The notes: generated by a model not told the origin, from the letters alone. Positions 1 to 8,580 are shown, numbered from the stretch's first letter. The stretch: DNA of 49,146 nucleotides from Verrucomicrobiia bacterium (GCA_011525695.1 WYBX01000044.1:1-49146), one strand, 5' to 3'. Numbers and translations: made by a program.

Positions 1-126
1 AAGCCGTTCTGACAAGAACTTCCACGCGTATCCTGTTCTCTTGTACGTGCGCTAATCAGCGACCCTCCGCAGGATCACTTTTCGTAAACTCCCGCCCCTC
101 CACCGACGTCAAAGTGGAACGCTTAC
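1..126 (-). mobile_element. Possible end of an IS66-family insertion sequence (partial)
   Basis: Read on the minus strand from 126, the sequence begins GTAAGCG. This matches the GTAA-type terminal repeat start that I recall for IS66-family elements. No transposase can be read in the remaining 120 bases, so at most this is the outer tip of an element whose body lies outside the window. A contig start inside a repeated element would fit the IS3 terminus at the other end. The call is weak because only the terminal motif supports it. The gap between 126 and the first gene shows nothing else I recognise. Confidence 0.22.
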
Positions 127-257
127 TTCCGCCCAGCCACTTCGCGGGTTCACACGGAGCCGAACCAAGCCAGACCGGGTTGACCACGGTCTCACGGTCT
201 TGTCCGCAGCCGTCACCAACAGGAGATCATATATCGCGTGATCTCACCTTGCAGATG

Positions 258-605
258 TCAGCCGAAGAAGCAGCCATAGGGGTCCCGCTTCACCTCGGCC
301 AATACCTCCGCGATTGTCTGAGTTTCAGGAAGTGGATCGTAGCGGTGCCATTTGAGATCTGCGCGCATCCAGTATACCCGCCAGACCTTTTCCGTGCCGA
401 CCCACCTCGCCCTTACGATTGGATGCTCAATCGTGAGTGTCTCGTCGTCATACGCCGGTCGCACCTCGAGCAGCACGAACTCTTGTCCCTTGATGTTCGT
501 CCGGAGATCGACCTTTTCGCGGATTTCAGGCGGCGGCCTGCGCTCCTGCAGGAAAGCGCCAGCGGAACCAAGACACTCGCGAAGCTGCAATTCGGGAAGC
601 GGCAT
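258..605 (-). CDS. DUF3024-family protein
   Basis: This 115-residue soluble protein has no signal peptide. The pattern recalls DUF3024 proteins: an early charged stretch, a central segment with conserved Arg-Pro (VLLEVRPAY), a Trp-rich core (KVWRVYWMRADLKWHRYDP) and an ending in which an acidic helix leads to DPYGCFFG. The family is small and of unknown function, so no reaction can be given. It lies just downstream of a broken HicB-like reading frame on the same strand (18-bp gap), which suggests a former toxin-antitoxin neighbourhood. Family assignment is from remembered pattern only. Confidence 0.6.
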   Translation of the reverse strand: MPLPELQLRECLGSAGAFLQERRPPPEIREKVDLRTNIKGQEFVLLEVRPAYDDETLTIEHPIVRARWVGTEKVWRVYWMRADLKWHRYDPLPETQTIAEVLAEVKRDPYGCFFG

Positions 606-623
606 CGGTTCCTTTCGGCTACG

Positions 624-725
624 TCACCGGTGAGACACGCCCGGGCGGGGAATCGCTTCCGGACAAACCGCCCAGTAGCCGCCCTCCGGAGGCTCCTCGA
701 TGATCGCAGTGAACTCGCCCTTCAT
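624..725 (-). pseudogene. Truncated HicB-family antitoxin (N-terminal remnant)
   Basis: An ATG at 725 opens a 33-codon frame reading MKGEFTAIIEEPPEGGYWAV followed by CPEAIPRPGVSHR and a TGA. The first 22 residues match the typical start of HicB antitoxins (beta strand, EEPPEGGYWA, then CPE). Normal HicB proteins run 60-130 residues and go on to a glycine-rich turn and a helix of the GETREEA type, which is missing here. No HicA toxin can be read upstream. I take it as a decayed antitoxin. It could instead be a small functional peptide. Confidence 0.45.
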
Positions 726-909
726 GGGGGGCAACCATGTCCCTCTCTGCCGCGTCGTCAACGCGAAGGCAAGGCCGCGGCGATAGTCGCCCGGGTGATG
801 TGCGAGTCGCCCAGTGCCTCTTGTGTTCTTGTGGCAAATGGCTTGGCCATCCCATCTGTGAAACCAGTGCCATCTGCGGTCAAAAGGATTGAGGCCTCAA
901 TCCATTATC

Positions 910-939
910 AACCGCGAATCCACGCCAATGGCCGCGAAT
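910..939 (+). repeat. Dispersed repeat A, copy 1
   Basis: A 30-bp stretch with core AACCGCGAATCCACGCC continues with a second GCCGCGAAT. The same 30 bases recur at 3457-3486, and the core recurs inverted at 4691-4707. It lies in the gap between the HicB remnant and the next hypothetical gene. Confidence 0.7.
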
Positions 940-1044
940 CGGAGATTTCGGCACGGGGACACACCGATGAATCGGGCGCAGGTTGGCCGGGATTGGTTTT
1001 GAGATTGGGCCGGCAATTTCCTTTCCCCGTCCTTGGCGTCAGTC

Positions 1045-1374
1045 CTATAGGTATGAGACCTTTCCATTAGCATCAATCTGTAGAAACTTCTCTTTCTGCA
1101 GTGCGAATATGGTATGGTCAATTTGCTGCTCAGTGATGCCTCCATTGAACTGGAACATTGCTCGCATCGAACTTACGACCCCCTCCCTCCTTTTTGGTTT
1201 CAGCTTTTCAATCCTCTCCCGAACGTATTGCACACGCTCGCTAGGGGAGAGAACTGCACGCTGGCTCTGTGGCAACGGGTCGATGGTCATCTGGAGTTTC
1301 GCCAAGGCTTCAAAATGGGCTTCGCTCATCTCGACGATGACACTTCCCGACGATGTGAGGCCAATTTTCTTCAT
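1045..1374 (-). CDS. Hypothetical 109-residue protein
   Basis: Not recognised. It encodes a basic, soluble protein with no signal peptide or membrane segment: a beta-rich start (KKIGLTSSGSVIVEMSEAHF), a helix with SPSERVQYVRERIEKLKPK, and a C-terminal part with predicted short helices ending in ANGKVSYL. The ATG start leaves a plausible folded unit, and composition is less GC-biased than the downstream operons. It sits alone on the minus strand 82 bp downstream of the TonB-C-like gene. It could be a small DNA- or ligand-binding protein, but nothing in the sequence decides this. Confidence 0.45.
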   Translation of the reverse strand: MKKIGLTSSGSVIVEMSEAHFEALAKLQMTIDPLPQSQRAVLSPSERVQYVRERIEKLKPKRREGVVSSMRAMFQFNGGITEQQIDHTIFALQKEKFLQIDANGKVSYL

Positions 1375-1456
1375 GTTTGCGTGGTAATGTTAATGGCACC
1401 GAATATTCCTTGCCGATTGGAGACCTGGACCTCCGGCATGCGGATTGCGTCCATTT

Positions 1457-2278
1457 TCATCGAGACACAGGAACGTACCCTCCCGTGCTAGTGAATGTGC
1501 ACGCGGAGGGTACGGGCTTAGCGCCAATCATCGCCGGTCGATACTTGGCAGCACACATGATCGGGCCGGCTTCCCGAGCAACCTGGTCGTCGGTAGCATC
1601 CAGTACCTCACATGACACGGTATCGCCGTGCTCATCAATGAGAGCGAATACTGTAATCCACACTTTTTTCTTTGCGCGCCGAATCTCGAAACTGAACGGT
1701 CTTGGCTTTTCACGGTACTGGGGAGGCGTAATCGATGCTGGCGCGACCACAACTCCGAGCCGTCTCTCGGCATCCATTGCCTTGACTTGAATCTGCGGGC
1801 TCAGATCGGAAAGCGCATACGCGCGAAAAAACCGCGGCGCTTGCGCTGAAGGAATGCCGGGCTGGCCGGGTTCCCCTTCCTTCTGAGCCGGTTCCTTCGC
1901 TCGCGAGCGGTTGTCCCATCGGCTTGTCGCAAAATCGAAAACCATCAACCCATGCGCCTTTCGATCCTTGTAGAAAACCACCAGCACGCGCTTCTTGGAT
2001 GTGAAGAAATCCACCGTCTGATTCAGATCGATGTGCCACGGCAGGGCCAGGATCCCGCTTCGATTCTCATCCACCGCGAAAGCAAAGCCGCCACGCACCG
2101 TCTCGAAGGGCGAATATGGTCGTCCACCGCAAATCTTGTTCACGTCCTCTATTAGCATTCCAAGCTCGATTTCGTCGAACCGCGGCTCGTTCGCCTGCTC
2201 ATAGTAGAAGCGTGAAGGGACTGCACTGTACAAGAGCGCCGGCAAAAACAAAGTGATCAAGGTGAGAAGTGTCTTCAT
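1457..2278 (-). CDS. Exported protein with a TonB C-terminal-like domain
   Basis: I start it at the ATG at 2278, because MKTLLTLITLFLPALLYSAV is a clean signal peptide of about 20 residues. An upstream in-frame ATG at 2305 would place nine polar residues before it. The mature protein has about 270 residues. The last 90 (FALIDEHGDTVSCEVLDATDDQVAREA... ACTFTSTGGYVPV) resemble the TonB C-terminal fold, in which a residue-change motif follows a beta hairpin and a helix is followed by a 'KYRPA..GAKPV' strand. It lacks the N-terminal membrane anchor and Pro-rich linker of true TonB, so it is probably a periplasmic relative and not the energy transducer. No operon partner is evident. Confidence 0.55.
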   Translation of the reverse strand: MKTLLTLITLFLPALLYSAVPSRFYYEQANEPRFDEIELGMLIEDVNKICGGRPYSPFETVRGGFAFAVDENRSGILALPWHIDLNQTVDFFTSKKRVLVVFYKDRKAHGLMVFDFATSRWDNRSRAKEPAQKEGEPGQPGIPSAQAPRFFRAYALSDLSPQIQVKAMDAERRLGVVVAPASITPPQYREKPRPFSFEIRRAKKKVWITVFALIDEHGDTVSCEVLDATDDQVAREAGPIMCAAKYRPAMIGAKPVPSACTFTSTGGYVPVSR

Positions 2279-2487
2279 ATCAGCTGAACCGTCAGAAGTC
2301 TCCACGGCGCCGGCGGGGCACCGTTCATGTCGAGGGTAGGTGAAGAACGCAAAAGGGAAGTCGCCATTGGTGCACCCCCCATTCCTGAGCTGCGCGCGCT
2401 TTCTTTCGAGGTTGGCCTGCTAGAGATCCGTTTCGGGCTCCAATGCAACGGAGCTCTCGGAGTTGGCTGCTGGTTCATAGCGCTTGC

Positions 2488-3069
2488 CTACTTCGAGAGT
2501 GCCCTTTGAGCCCGAGCGCTTGCAGCAGCGAGGCTACTTACGGCGATCTGGTGCCGAACATCTAACGCCGAAGTGGCTACTGCACGCAACTGATTCCCGA
2601 GCGCAGAGTTAACTAAACCTCCGAGTGCATGAAAGGTCTTGTCACCGTACCATCGCCGTAAGCGCTCCATTTCTGCTGGTTTGGCTTCCTCTGGAATTGC
2701 CCAAGATTCGCGCAGCCAATAGATCAATCCCCTGAGGTTTGGTTGTGATAGCAAGTCAGCCATATACGTGAGTTCGTTCGCCGTGAAAGCTTCAGCATAA
2801 TGGCTAGTGATGGCATCTTCGAATTCATCCGTATTGAATTCGTACCGCAGTCGACTCCAGTAGAAGGCTGAGACGTTGGGTTCCATCTTCGCGCGAGACT
2901 CCACCAGGGAGAACGCATACTTCTTGAAGGCCTCGACTTCGCCCAATACGGCTACCAGCCGTTTCGCGTGTACTTCGCGTACTATGCGATCCACGTCCGC
3001 GTCGGTTGCACCGCAAACCGTTGCAAAGCATACAAGAGGGATGTAAGAACGGATCAAGTCCACGGCCAT
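2488..3069 (-). CDS. Exported helical protein, DUF2059-like
   Basis: This 193-residue protein has a short hydrophobic N-terminus (IRSYIPLVCFATVCGATDA) that may be a signal peptide. The rest is almost entirely alpha-helical, with the pattern ITSHYAEAFTANELTYMADLLSQPN. This is reminiscent of the DUF2059 core, where an F-T-x-x-E-L motif precedes a short helix and a 'P.G' turn. No catalytic motif is visible. It stands alone on the minus strand, with 209 bp separating it from the TonB-C-like gene downstream. Function is unknown and the family link is tentative. Confidence 0.5.
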   Translation of the reverse strand: MAVDLIRSYIPLVCFATVCGATDADVDRIVREVHAKRLVAVLGEVEAFKKYAFSLVESRAKMEPNVSAFYWSRLRYEFNTDEFEDAITSHYAEAFTANELTYMADLLSQPNLRGLIYWLRESWAIPEEAKPAEMERLRRWYGDKTFHALGGLVNSALGNQLRAVATSALDVRHQIAVSSLAAASARAQRALSK

Positions 3070-3456
3070 GTCATCATATAATGGTAGGGCAACCCATATC
3101 GATTGATGTCGGAGTCCTCCAAGGGACCCGCGCGGGCGTGGCGGAGCGAGCTCGGATTCAGCACATTCATGGCAGCAAGCCGTCCCTTTCGAATTGTCCT
3201 TTCTGGCTACAGCTCATGGCGGGAAATCTGGACCCCGCGTCGCAGTCTTGCTTCACCCGCCGAAAATTCGAGCCCGGAAACTTCCGGAATTCCGGAATGC
3301 GCAGATTTTGTCCGCAACGGCACACGAGGCAGCCGGGCAGGTGAACAGGAGTCGAGCCGAGGCAGGCGGAAGAAATTGGCTTCTACCGGGGCCGCTCTGA
3401 CTCCGGATTGAGCCTGTCCAAGGTCCCGGGGGTTTGGGATCGAACCACGAAGGAGC

Positions 3457-3486
3457 AACCGCGAATCCACGCCAATGGCCGCGAAT
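3457..3486 (+). repeat. Dispersed repeat A, copy 2
   Basis: All 30 bases are identical to 910-939, in the same orientation. Confidence 0.75.
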
Positions 3487-3684
3487 TCGGAGGAGGAAAC
3501 CGGATGGCCGGAGGTCGGGGAGAAGAAATCTCCGGACCAATTTTAAGGCCAATCAATGCCACCTCAGCTCGATTGGATTGCTGATGGGCTCGAAGATTAC
3601 TTTTCCCAACTGCTTGGGGCCTGAGACTCCGACCGGCGAATTGCAGTGAATCGGTGGCCGGCGTGAGCCCGGATTCAGCGTGGA

Positions 3685-3701
3685 AGCGGCGTCCCGCCGC
3701 T
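3685..3701. repeat. Intergenic hairpin, GTGGAAGCGGC type
   Basis: A perfect 7-bp stem AGCGGCG/CGCCGCT has loop TCC and is preceded by GTGGA. A sister copy at 44510-44526 has stem AGCGGCA/TGCCGCT and loop TCT, again after GTGGA. The closing base pair differs but pairing is kept in both copies. Confidence 0.65.
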
Positions 3702-3736
3702 TGTCCTCGGTCGCGAACGCACGACGGCTTCATACC

Positions 3737-3811
3737 CCAATCCTTGGCCACAGAGTGCACGGAGATCGGAGGAGAGGCCACGGAGACAAGCCCGGTGGAT
3801 CGGTTGTCGGT
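3737..3811 (+). repeat. Dispersed repeat B, copy 1
   Basis: About 75 bp beginning CCAATCCTTGGCCACAGAG. A diverged copy lies in inverted orientation at 4530-4602. The two share the central GAGATCGGAGGAGAGG and a following CACGGAGAC. Together they bracket the NTF2-like gene. Confidence 0.7.
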
Positions 3812-3902
3812 GCGATTCACGGCAGTTACTTCTTGCCGGGCTCATTCAACGAGAGTCCCGTTTCGGGGTTGGCCGAAACCGAACTCTCCGGGTTGGGCCG
3901 TT

Positions 3903-4262
3903 TTACTCCCTCGGAAGGGGTAGCCTATGCAGCCGCAGGAAAGAGAGCTTATCCCAGTATCCTCGCTGAAAAACGATCTTGTCCTTTTGGACGCGGAAGA
4001 ATCCACAGCCTCGGAGACCTAATGGGTCGCGCCATTCCAGAACCGCCCATTCGCCGTCTTCCAAGAGCAACTCGGGAATGCAGTGCATCTCTGCCGCGAC
4101 GAATTCCCGCACAAACATTTCTCGAATCGCCTTCTTTCCTTCGACCGGTGCTTCAGCGACTTGATGGTTGATGGCGGTTTCCGAATACAATTCAGCCAGC
4201 TTCTCCGCATCACCTGCATTGAAATACGCGACCCACAATCGGACTAATTCTTTCGGTGTCAT
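3903..4262 (-). CDS. NTF2-like / SnoaL-like domain protein
   Basis: This 119-residue protein has the usual length and order of a SnoaL/nuclear-transport-factor-2 fold: an N-terminal helix (PKELVRLWVAYFNAGDAEKLAELYSETAINH), a second helix starting at EGKKAIREMFVREF, then a four-stranded sheet with ELLLEDGEWAVLEWRD and GCGFFRVQKDKIVFQRGYWDK. I use the ATG at 4262 because the domain starts immediately after it. Upstream in-frame residues are not part of the fold. Members act as small polyketide cyclases, isomerases or binding proteins, and the substrate here cannot be told. It is isolated among repeats, so no context helps. Confidence 0.72.
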   Translation of the reverse strand: MTPKELVRLWVAYFNAGDAEKLAELYSETAINHQVAEAPVEGKKAIREMFVREFVAAEMHCIPELLLEDGEWAVLEWRDPLGLRGCGFFRVQKDKIVFQRGYWDKLSFLRLHRLPLPRE

Positions 4263-4402
4263 TCCTCTTGCCGGACGTCCTGGCGCGGCAACCAAATAGA
4301 GTCGGGACGGGACGCGGAGGGCACGGAGGGCCAAACCGAGTTCACAGAGCATGCGCTGGGCAGCCCATGGTGGCGGGCAGCGGGCGCAGGTAACATGGCG
4401 GG

Positions 4403-4561
4403 ATGAAAACGAAATCGACTTCTCATGGCGGCCCGGGTTTGCGGCGGTTTCTGGCAGCGCACGGCGCCGATGTCACGGGCGTAATCTCCGGCCGCCGGCC
4501 GAAAATCTCCTTCGCCGTCGGACGGGGCTGCCGACCACCGATTTACCGACCGTCTCCGTGA
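4403..4561 (+). pseudogene. N-terminal remnant of a truncated gene
   Basis: The ATG at 4403 opens MKTKSTSHGGPGLRRFLAAH, continuing GADVTGVISG. From memory this resembles the N-terminus of a larger verrucomicrobial hypothetical or mobile-element protein that continues with a W/F-D-R-L-R-type motif. Here the match is lost after about residue 30, and the frame ends at 4561 inside repeat B copy 2. It therefore looks like a gene start cut off by a repeat insertion or deletion. The family memory is uncertain. The abrupt junction with the repeat is directly visible. Confidence 0.33.
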
Positions 4562-4602
4562 CCTCTCCTCCGATCTCAGTGCGCTCTGTGTCCAAGGATT
4601 GG
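4530..4602 (-). repeat. Dispersed repeat B, copy 2 (inverted)
   Basis: The reverse complement begins CCAATCCTTGGACACAGAG and follows copy 1 (3737-3811) with scattered substitutions and one small length difference. Confidence 0.7.
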
Positions 4603-4690
4603 GAGACATTCCGCGGGCATCCACCTTCGAAACGCACTTTCAAAATTCATGCTCATCCGGCGCTTTTTCCTTTTGCCGGATCTCGCGGAT

Positions 4691-4707
4691 GGCGTGGATT
4701 CGCGGTT
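4691..4707 (-). repeat. Dispersed repeat A core, inverted copy
   Basis: The 17-bp core AACCGCGAATCCACGCC is present on the minus strand. It lies in the downstream flank of the cusA-like gene. Confidence 0.55.
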
Positions 4708-4751
4708 GAAACCCCCGAGACGCGGCGGAGGCGCCCTTCACCAACACGGAT

Positions 4752-7700
4752 TCACTGGCGAACCGGCGCGGCGGCGGCCGCGGCGGACACCGCCTCGCGC
4801 GCGAGCCTCCGCTCCCAGTACCAGGTGAAGAACACGGGAATCGAGAACAGCGAGATCACATCGAACACCATCCCGCCGATCACCGGCAGCACCATCGGCT
4901 GCATCAGCTCCGAGCCGCGGCCGGTCGACCACAGCACCGGCACCAGCGAAAGCAGCGTGGTCGTCGTCGTCATGATCGCGGGCCGGCGCCGGCGCAGCCC
5001 GGCGTAGAACACGCGGCGGTTCACCTCGGCCACATCCTTCGGCGGCGTCCGGAACTGCTCGTGAATATACGTCCCGAGCAGGATGCTGTCGTTGAACATC
5101 ACGCCCAGCAGCACCAGGAAACCCACGATGACCGCGGTGGTCAGCTCGACATCCCAGAGCCAGATGAACAGCAGCCCGCCGGCGGTATTCACGGGAATGT
5201 TGCACAGGATGATCACGCTCGTGACGAGCCAGGAGCGCGTGCCGACGAAGATCAGCAGGATCATGACCGCGACCGCCACCCCGATGATCCCGCGGAGGGC
5301 GGCGTCGGCTTTCAGCTTCTGCTCGTAGCGGCCCACCCAGCGCCAGGTCGTGCCCGGCGGCAGCTCCAGCCGGCCATCCGCCAGCGCCGCCCGGAGCCGG
5401 GCATCGGCATCCTGGACAACCTCGACCTCGCCGCGGCCACTGACATTCAGCATCACATATTGCGTGCGCCGGCCGCCCTCGGAGCGAATCGCCATCGGGC
5501 CGATCGTGTACGTGAGCCCGGCCTCGCTCGGACGCGTGGCGGTGACCCGCACCGCCTCCGACTCGATCGCCGCCGTGATTTCGGCGGGCAGCGCGTCGCC
5601 GGCAGGCACGGTGAGCTCGGCCCGGCGCGGTTCCAGGATCGTGAAGTTGCGCTGCGCGGCGAGCGGCAGCCGTGCGCTGATCGCCGCCGCATCCGGCCCC
5701 TGTTCGGCAAACTCGAGCGTGTGCACCGTCGGGGTGGCGAGGAGGTTCGTGAGCGGCACGGAACCCATCCCGCCTGGCAGCGGCACCTGGAGCCCGAGCA
5801 ATTCGTCCGGATCGTCCCGCCTCTCCCGGAGGTAACGGATCCGCACCGGATACCGCAGCGTCCCCTCGACTGAGTACGTCACCGCCATGCCGCCGAACGC
5901 CGTTTCCACCGCCTGCATCACCTGCTCGTTGCTGACCCCGAACCGGGCGAGCCGGGCCGGATCGAGCCGGATTTCGGCATAGGGCTTGCCGCCCTCGCGC
6001 TGCATCTGGACATCGACGGCGCCCGGCGTCGGCTGGATGACCTTCTCGGCGTTCTCGGCAAACCGCTCCAGCGCGTCGCTGTCGTCGCCGAGCAACTGGA
6101 GCGCGATCAGGCTGCGAATCCCGGTCGACAGCATGATCACGCGCGTCTCGATCGGCTGCAGCCAGCTCGGGGCGACGCCGGGGATGTCGCTGATGGCCGC
6201 CAGGGCGGAGCGCACCTCCGCCAGCGTCCGCGGACGGTGCTCGATCGTACCGTCCTTCCGCGGGATGGGATGGACCGGCCACTCGACGTAGGGCTTCAGG
6301 AGCACCACGGTCTCGATCATCCCGAGGGGCGCGGGATCCAGCGCGGTCTCGGCGCGTCCCATCTTTCCCATGACGCCGGCCACCTCCGGCACGGTTTCGA
6401 TCAGCCGGTTCTGCATCAGCATGACCCGTTGCGTCTCGGCGATCCCGGCCGAGGCGGGGAGCGAGGGCATGAACAGGAGGCTGCCCTCGTCGAGCGGCGG
6501 GAGAAAACTCGATCCGACACCCGGGAACCAGCGGGTCATGGCCTGATCCACGGTTGTCTGGGTGAAATCGGCGCCAGCGCCCTCGAACAGCTTGCGCAGC
6601 GGCCAGCTCAGCGGCCGCCAGCCGGCGCCGAGGAGATAACCGGTGAGGGTCAGGATCGTGACGGTGACGGTGAACGCGACGCGGTGGCGGAGCAGCCGGA
6701 CATAGGCCCATTCATACGCGACGTGAATCGCGTGGCTCACCGGGTTCTCCTCGTAATTCACCAGCCGCTCCCGGCCGATGCGCCAGACCGCGAGCGCCAC
6801 GAGCGCCGCGAAGCCCGGGGCGAAGAGCCAGCCCGGCACGGAAATCGCCCAGCGGCCGTAATCCATCGGCAGGCTCCAGCCGTCGCGGATGAACCAGCCA
6901 AACGCGACGCCGGCCGCCACGCCGGCCAGCGCCAGCACAACCGGCCGGCGCAGATGCCACGGCGGAAGGAGCAGCCGGCAGAGTGCCGGCACGAGCAGGG
7001 TGCCGAAAAGGACGGCGCCGCTGATCGCCAGGGTCTTCGTGATTGCCAGCGGCGTGAACAGCCGGCCGGCCTGATCGGTGAGCGCCAGGATCGGCAGGAA
7101 CCCGATGATCGTGGTCGCCGCGGACGTGAGCAGCGGCCGCGCCACCTCGCGCGTGGCCGTCACCACCGCCTCGGTGACCTCCGCGTTGAAGGGCGAGACC
7201 GGCATCGGCCGGCCCTCCCGCCGGCACTTTTCCTGCAGATCGACCAGGTGCTGCGTGATGTTCTCCGTCATCACGATGCCGAAATCCACCATCACCCCGA
7301 TGGCGATCGCGATCCCGGCCAGGCTCATGATGTTCGCGCCGACGCCCAGCAGGTGCATGGTCAGGAACGTGAAGAGAATGCCCAGCGGCAGTGCGATCGA
7401 TGCCGCGACGCTGGCGCGTACATGGAGAAGAAATACAATGACAATCAGTGCCGTGACGATGACCTCGTGGACCAGGACTTCGGCCAGGGTGGCGTTGGTC
7501 TCATGGATCAGCTGCGAGCGATCGTAGAACGCCGATGCAGTCAGCTGCTCCGCGGCGAGCGCGGGCGCGAGGCTGGCCAGCTCCTGCTTCACCGCATCGA
7601 TGACGGTCTTCGGATCCTCCCGCACCCGCATCGCGATGATGGCGCCGACATGCTCCTGGTAGCCATCCGCCAGCAGTCCCTGCCGGAACTGGCCGCCGAG

Positions 7701-8480
7701 CCGGACCTGGGCGATGTCGCCCAGTCGCAGGCCGGCGCCCCGGGCCGGGTCGCCGCGGATGACGATGTTCTCGACGTCCTCGACGGAACGGATGAACCCG
7801 AGCCCGCGGATCATGGTTTCGATGCCGCTCTGCTCGACGCTCATCGCGCCCACATCGCGGCCGGCCTGGCGGACGGCCATCATCAGCATGTCGAGTGTGA
7901 GTCCGAGCTGCTCGAGCCGGTAGGGCTCGACGTCGATCTGGTATTCGCGCACGACCCCACCGGCCGGGGCGACCTCGGCCACGCCGGGGACCGCCTGCAG
8001 CGCCGGGACCACCATCTGGTCGAGGATGAACCGCTTCCGCTCGAGATCGGGCGGGCCCTGGAGCGTGAAGGCGTAGACCTGGCCCATGGCCGTGGCGTCG
8101 GGGCCCAGTCGCGGGATGACGCCGGTGGGAAGGACGCCCTGGATTTGGGAGAGCCGCTCGAGGACGCGGGTGCGGGATTCGTAGAGATCGCGGTTCTCGT
8201 CGAAGATGACGTAGACGTAGCTCGCGCCGTAGAGCGACATGCCGCGGACGGTCTGGACTCCTGGCATCCCCTGCAGTTCGCGCGCGAGTCGCGAGGTGAC
8301 CTGGTGGTCCATGTCCTGCGGGCTTTGGCCGGGCCATTGTGCCCAGACGATCACCTGATTGTCGCTCAGATCCGGAATCGCATCGACCGGAACGTTGCGC
8401 CATCCCCAGAAGCCGGCCAGCCCGAGCGCGGCGGCGGCGGTGAGGGTGAGGAAGGTATTGCGAATCGCGAAGGAGAGCAT
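4752..8480 (-). CDS. cusA: CusA-like heavy-metal RND efflux pump (copper/silver type)
   Basis: This is the inner-membrane proton-driven pump of a tripartite metal exporter, 1242 residues long. The start MLSFAIRNTFLTLTAAAALG is the first transmembrane helix, followed by the porter motif VDAIPDLSDNQVIVWAQWPG typical of HME-RND pumps. Helix 4 carries GVMVDFGIVMTEN, with the proton-relay Asp at residue 399 and a Glu at 406. Methionines at LFMPS, APLGMIET and VIMLSTGI sit where CusA uses its three Met ligands, favouring Cu(I)/Ag(I) (inference from alignment by eye). The protein is about 200 residues longer than usual. Part of the excess is a segment near residues 507-575 with extra hydrophobic stretches. 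It is last in the minus-strand cluster, separated from the cusB-like gene by a 269-bp gap holding a twin-hairpin element. Confidence 0.93.
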   Translation of the reverse strand: MLSFAIRNTFLTLTAAAALGLAGFWGWRNVPVDAIPDLSDNQVIVWAQWPGQSPQDMDHQVTSRLARELQGMPGVQTVRGMSLYGASYVYVIFDENRDLYESRTRVLERLSQIQGVLPTGVIPRLGPDATAMGQVYAFTLQGPPDLERKRFILDQMVVPALQAVPGVAEVAPAGGVVREYQIDVEPYRLEQLGLTLDMLMMAVRQAGRDVGAMSVEQSGIETMIRGLGFIRSVEDVENIVIRGDPARGAGLRLGDIAQVRLGGQFRQGLLADGYQEHVGAIIAMRVREDPKTVIDAVKQELASLAPALAAEQLTASAFYDRSQLIHETNATLAEVLVHEVIVTALIVIVFLLHVRASVAASIALPLGILFTFLTMHLLGVGANIMSLAGIAIAIGVMVDFGIVMTENITQHLVDLQEKCRREGRPMPVSPFNAEVTEAVVTATREVARPLLTSAATTIIGFLPILALTDQAGRLFTPLAITKTLAISGAVLFGTLLVPALCRLLLPPWHLRRPVVLALAGVAAGVAFGWFIRDGWSLPMDYGRWAISVPGWLFAPGFAALVALAVWRIGRERLVNYEENPVSHAIHVAYEWAYVRLLRHRVAFTVTVTILTLTGYLLGAGWRPLSWPLRKLFEGAGADFTQTTVDQAMTRWFPGVGSSFLPPLDEGSLLFMPSLPASAGIAETQRVMLMQNRLIETVPEVAGVMGKMGRAETALDPAPLGMIETVVLLKPYVEWPVHPIPRKDGTIEHRPRTLAEVRSALAAISDIPGVAPSWLQPIETRVIMLSTGIRSLIALQLLGDDSDALERFAENAEKVIQPTPGAVDVQMQREGGKPYAEIRLDPARLARFGVSNEQVMQAVETAFGGMAVTYSVEGTLRYPVRIRYLRERRDDPDELLGLQVPLPGGMGSVPLTNLLATPTVHTLEFAEQGPDAAAISARLPLAAQRNFTILEPRRAELTVPAGDALPAEITAAIESEAVRVTATRPSEAGLTYTIGPMAIRSEGGRRTQYVMLNVSGRGEVEVVQDADARLRAALADGRLELPPGTTWRWVGRYEQKLKADAALRGIIGVAVAVMILLIFVGTRSWLVTSVIILCNIPVNTAGGLLFIWLWDVELTTAVIVGFLVLLGVMFNDSILLGTYIHEQFRTPPKDVAEVNRRVFYAGLRRRRPAIMTTTTTLLSLVPVLWSTGRGSELMQPMVLPVIGGMVFDVISLFSIPVFFTWYWERRLAREAVSAAAAAAPVRQ

Positions 8481-8580
8481 GGAGGAAACTGCGGAACTCG
8501 CATCCTATCCCGGAATCTTCGTGAACGGAGAAATGCCGCGATTAAGCCACTTCATAATTGATTGCGGCGAATTCGTAACT

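Larger units (their letters stand above)
3070..3902. other. Gene-poor region of decayed and repeated sequence
   Basis: No convincing gene is seen on either strand over 833 bp. Overlapping open frames here read as low-complexity Arg/Pro/Ser strings. The stretch holds repeat A copy 2 (3457-3486), a short perfect hairpin (3685-3701) and repeat B copy 1 (3737-3811). Confidence 0.6.

Noticed and set aside
4259..4624. Minus-strand frame of 121 codons covering the gap upstream of the NTF2-like gene
   Set aside because: It runs through a repeat copy and a truncated plus-strand gene, is Arg/Ser/Pro-rich, and overlaps the start of the NTF2-like gene.
4738..6711. Second minus-strand frame of 657 codons inside cusA
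   Set aside because: It is an alternate-frame reading of the pump, rich in Arg/Ala/Gly strings with no domain.
6237..8561. Long plus-strand open frame (774 codons) opposite the cusA-like gene
   Set aside because: The translation is low-complexity Arg/Gly/His/Asp text without a fold, and it is an antisense artefact of high GC third positions. The minus strand reads a clear RND pump over the same bases.
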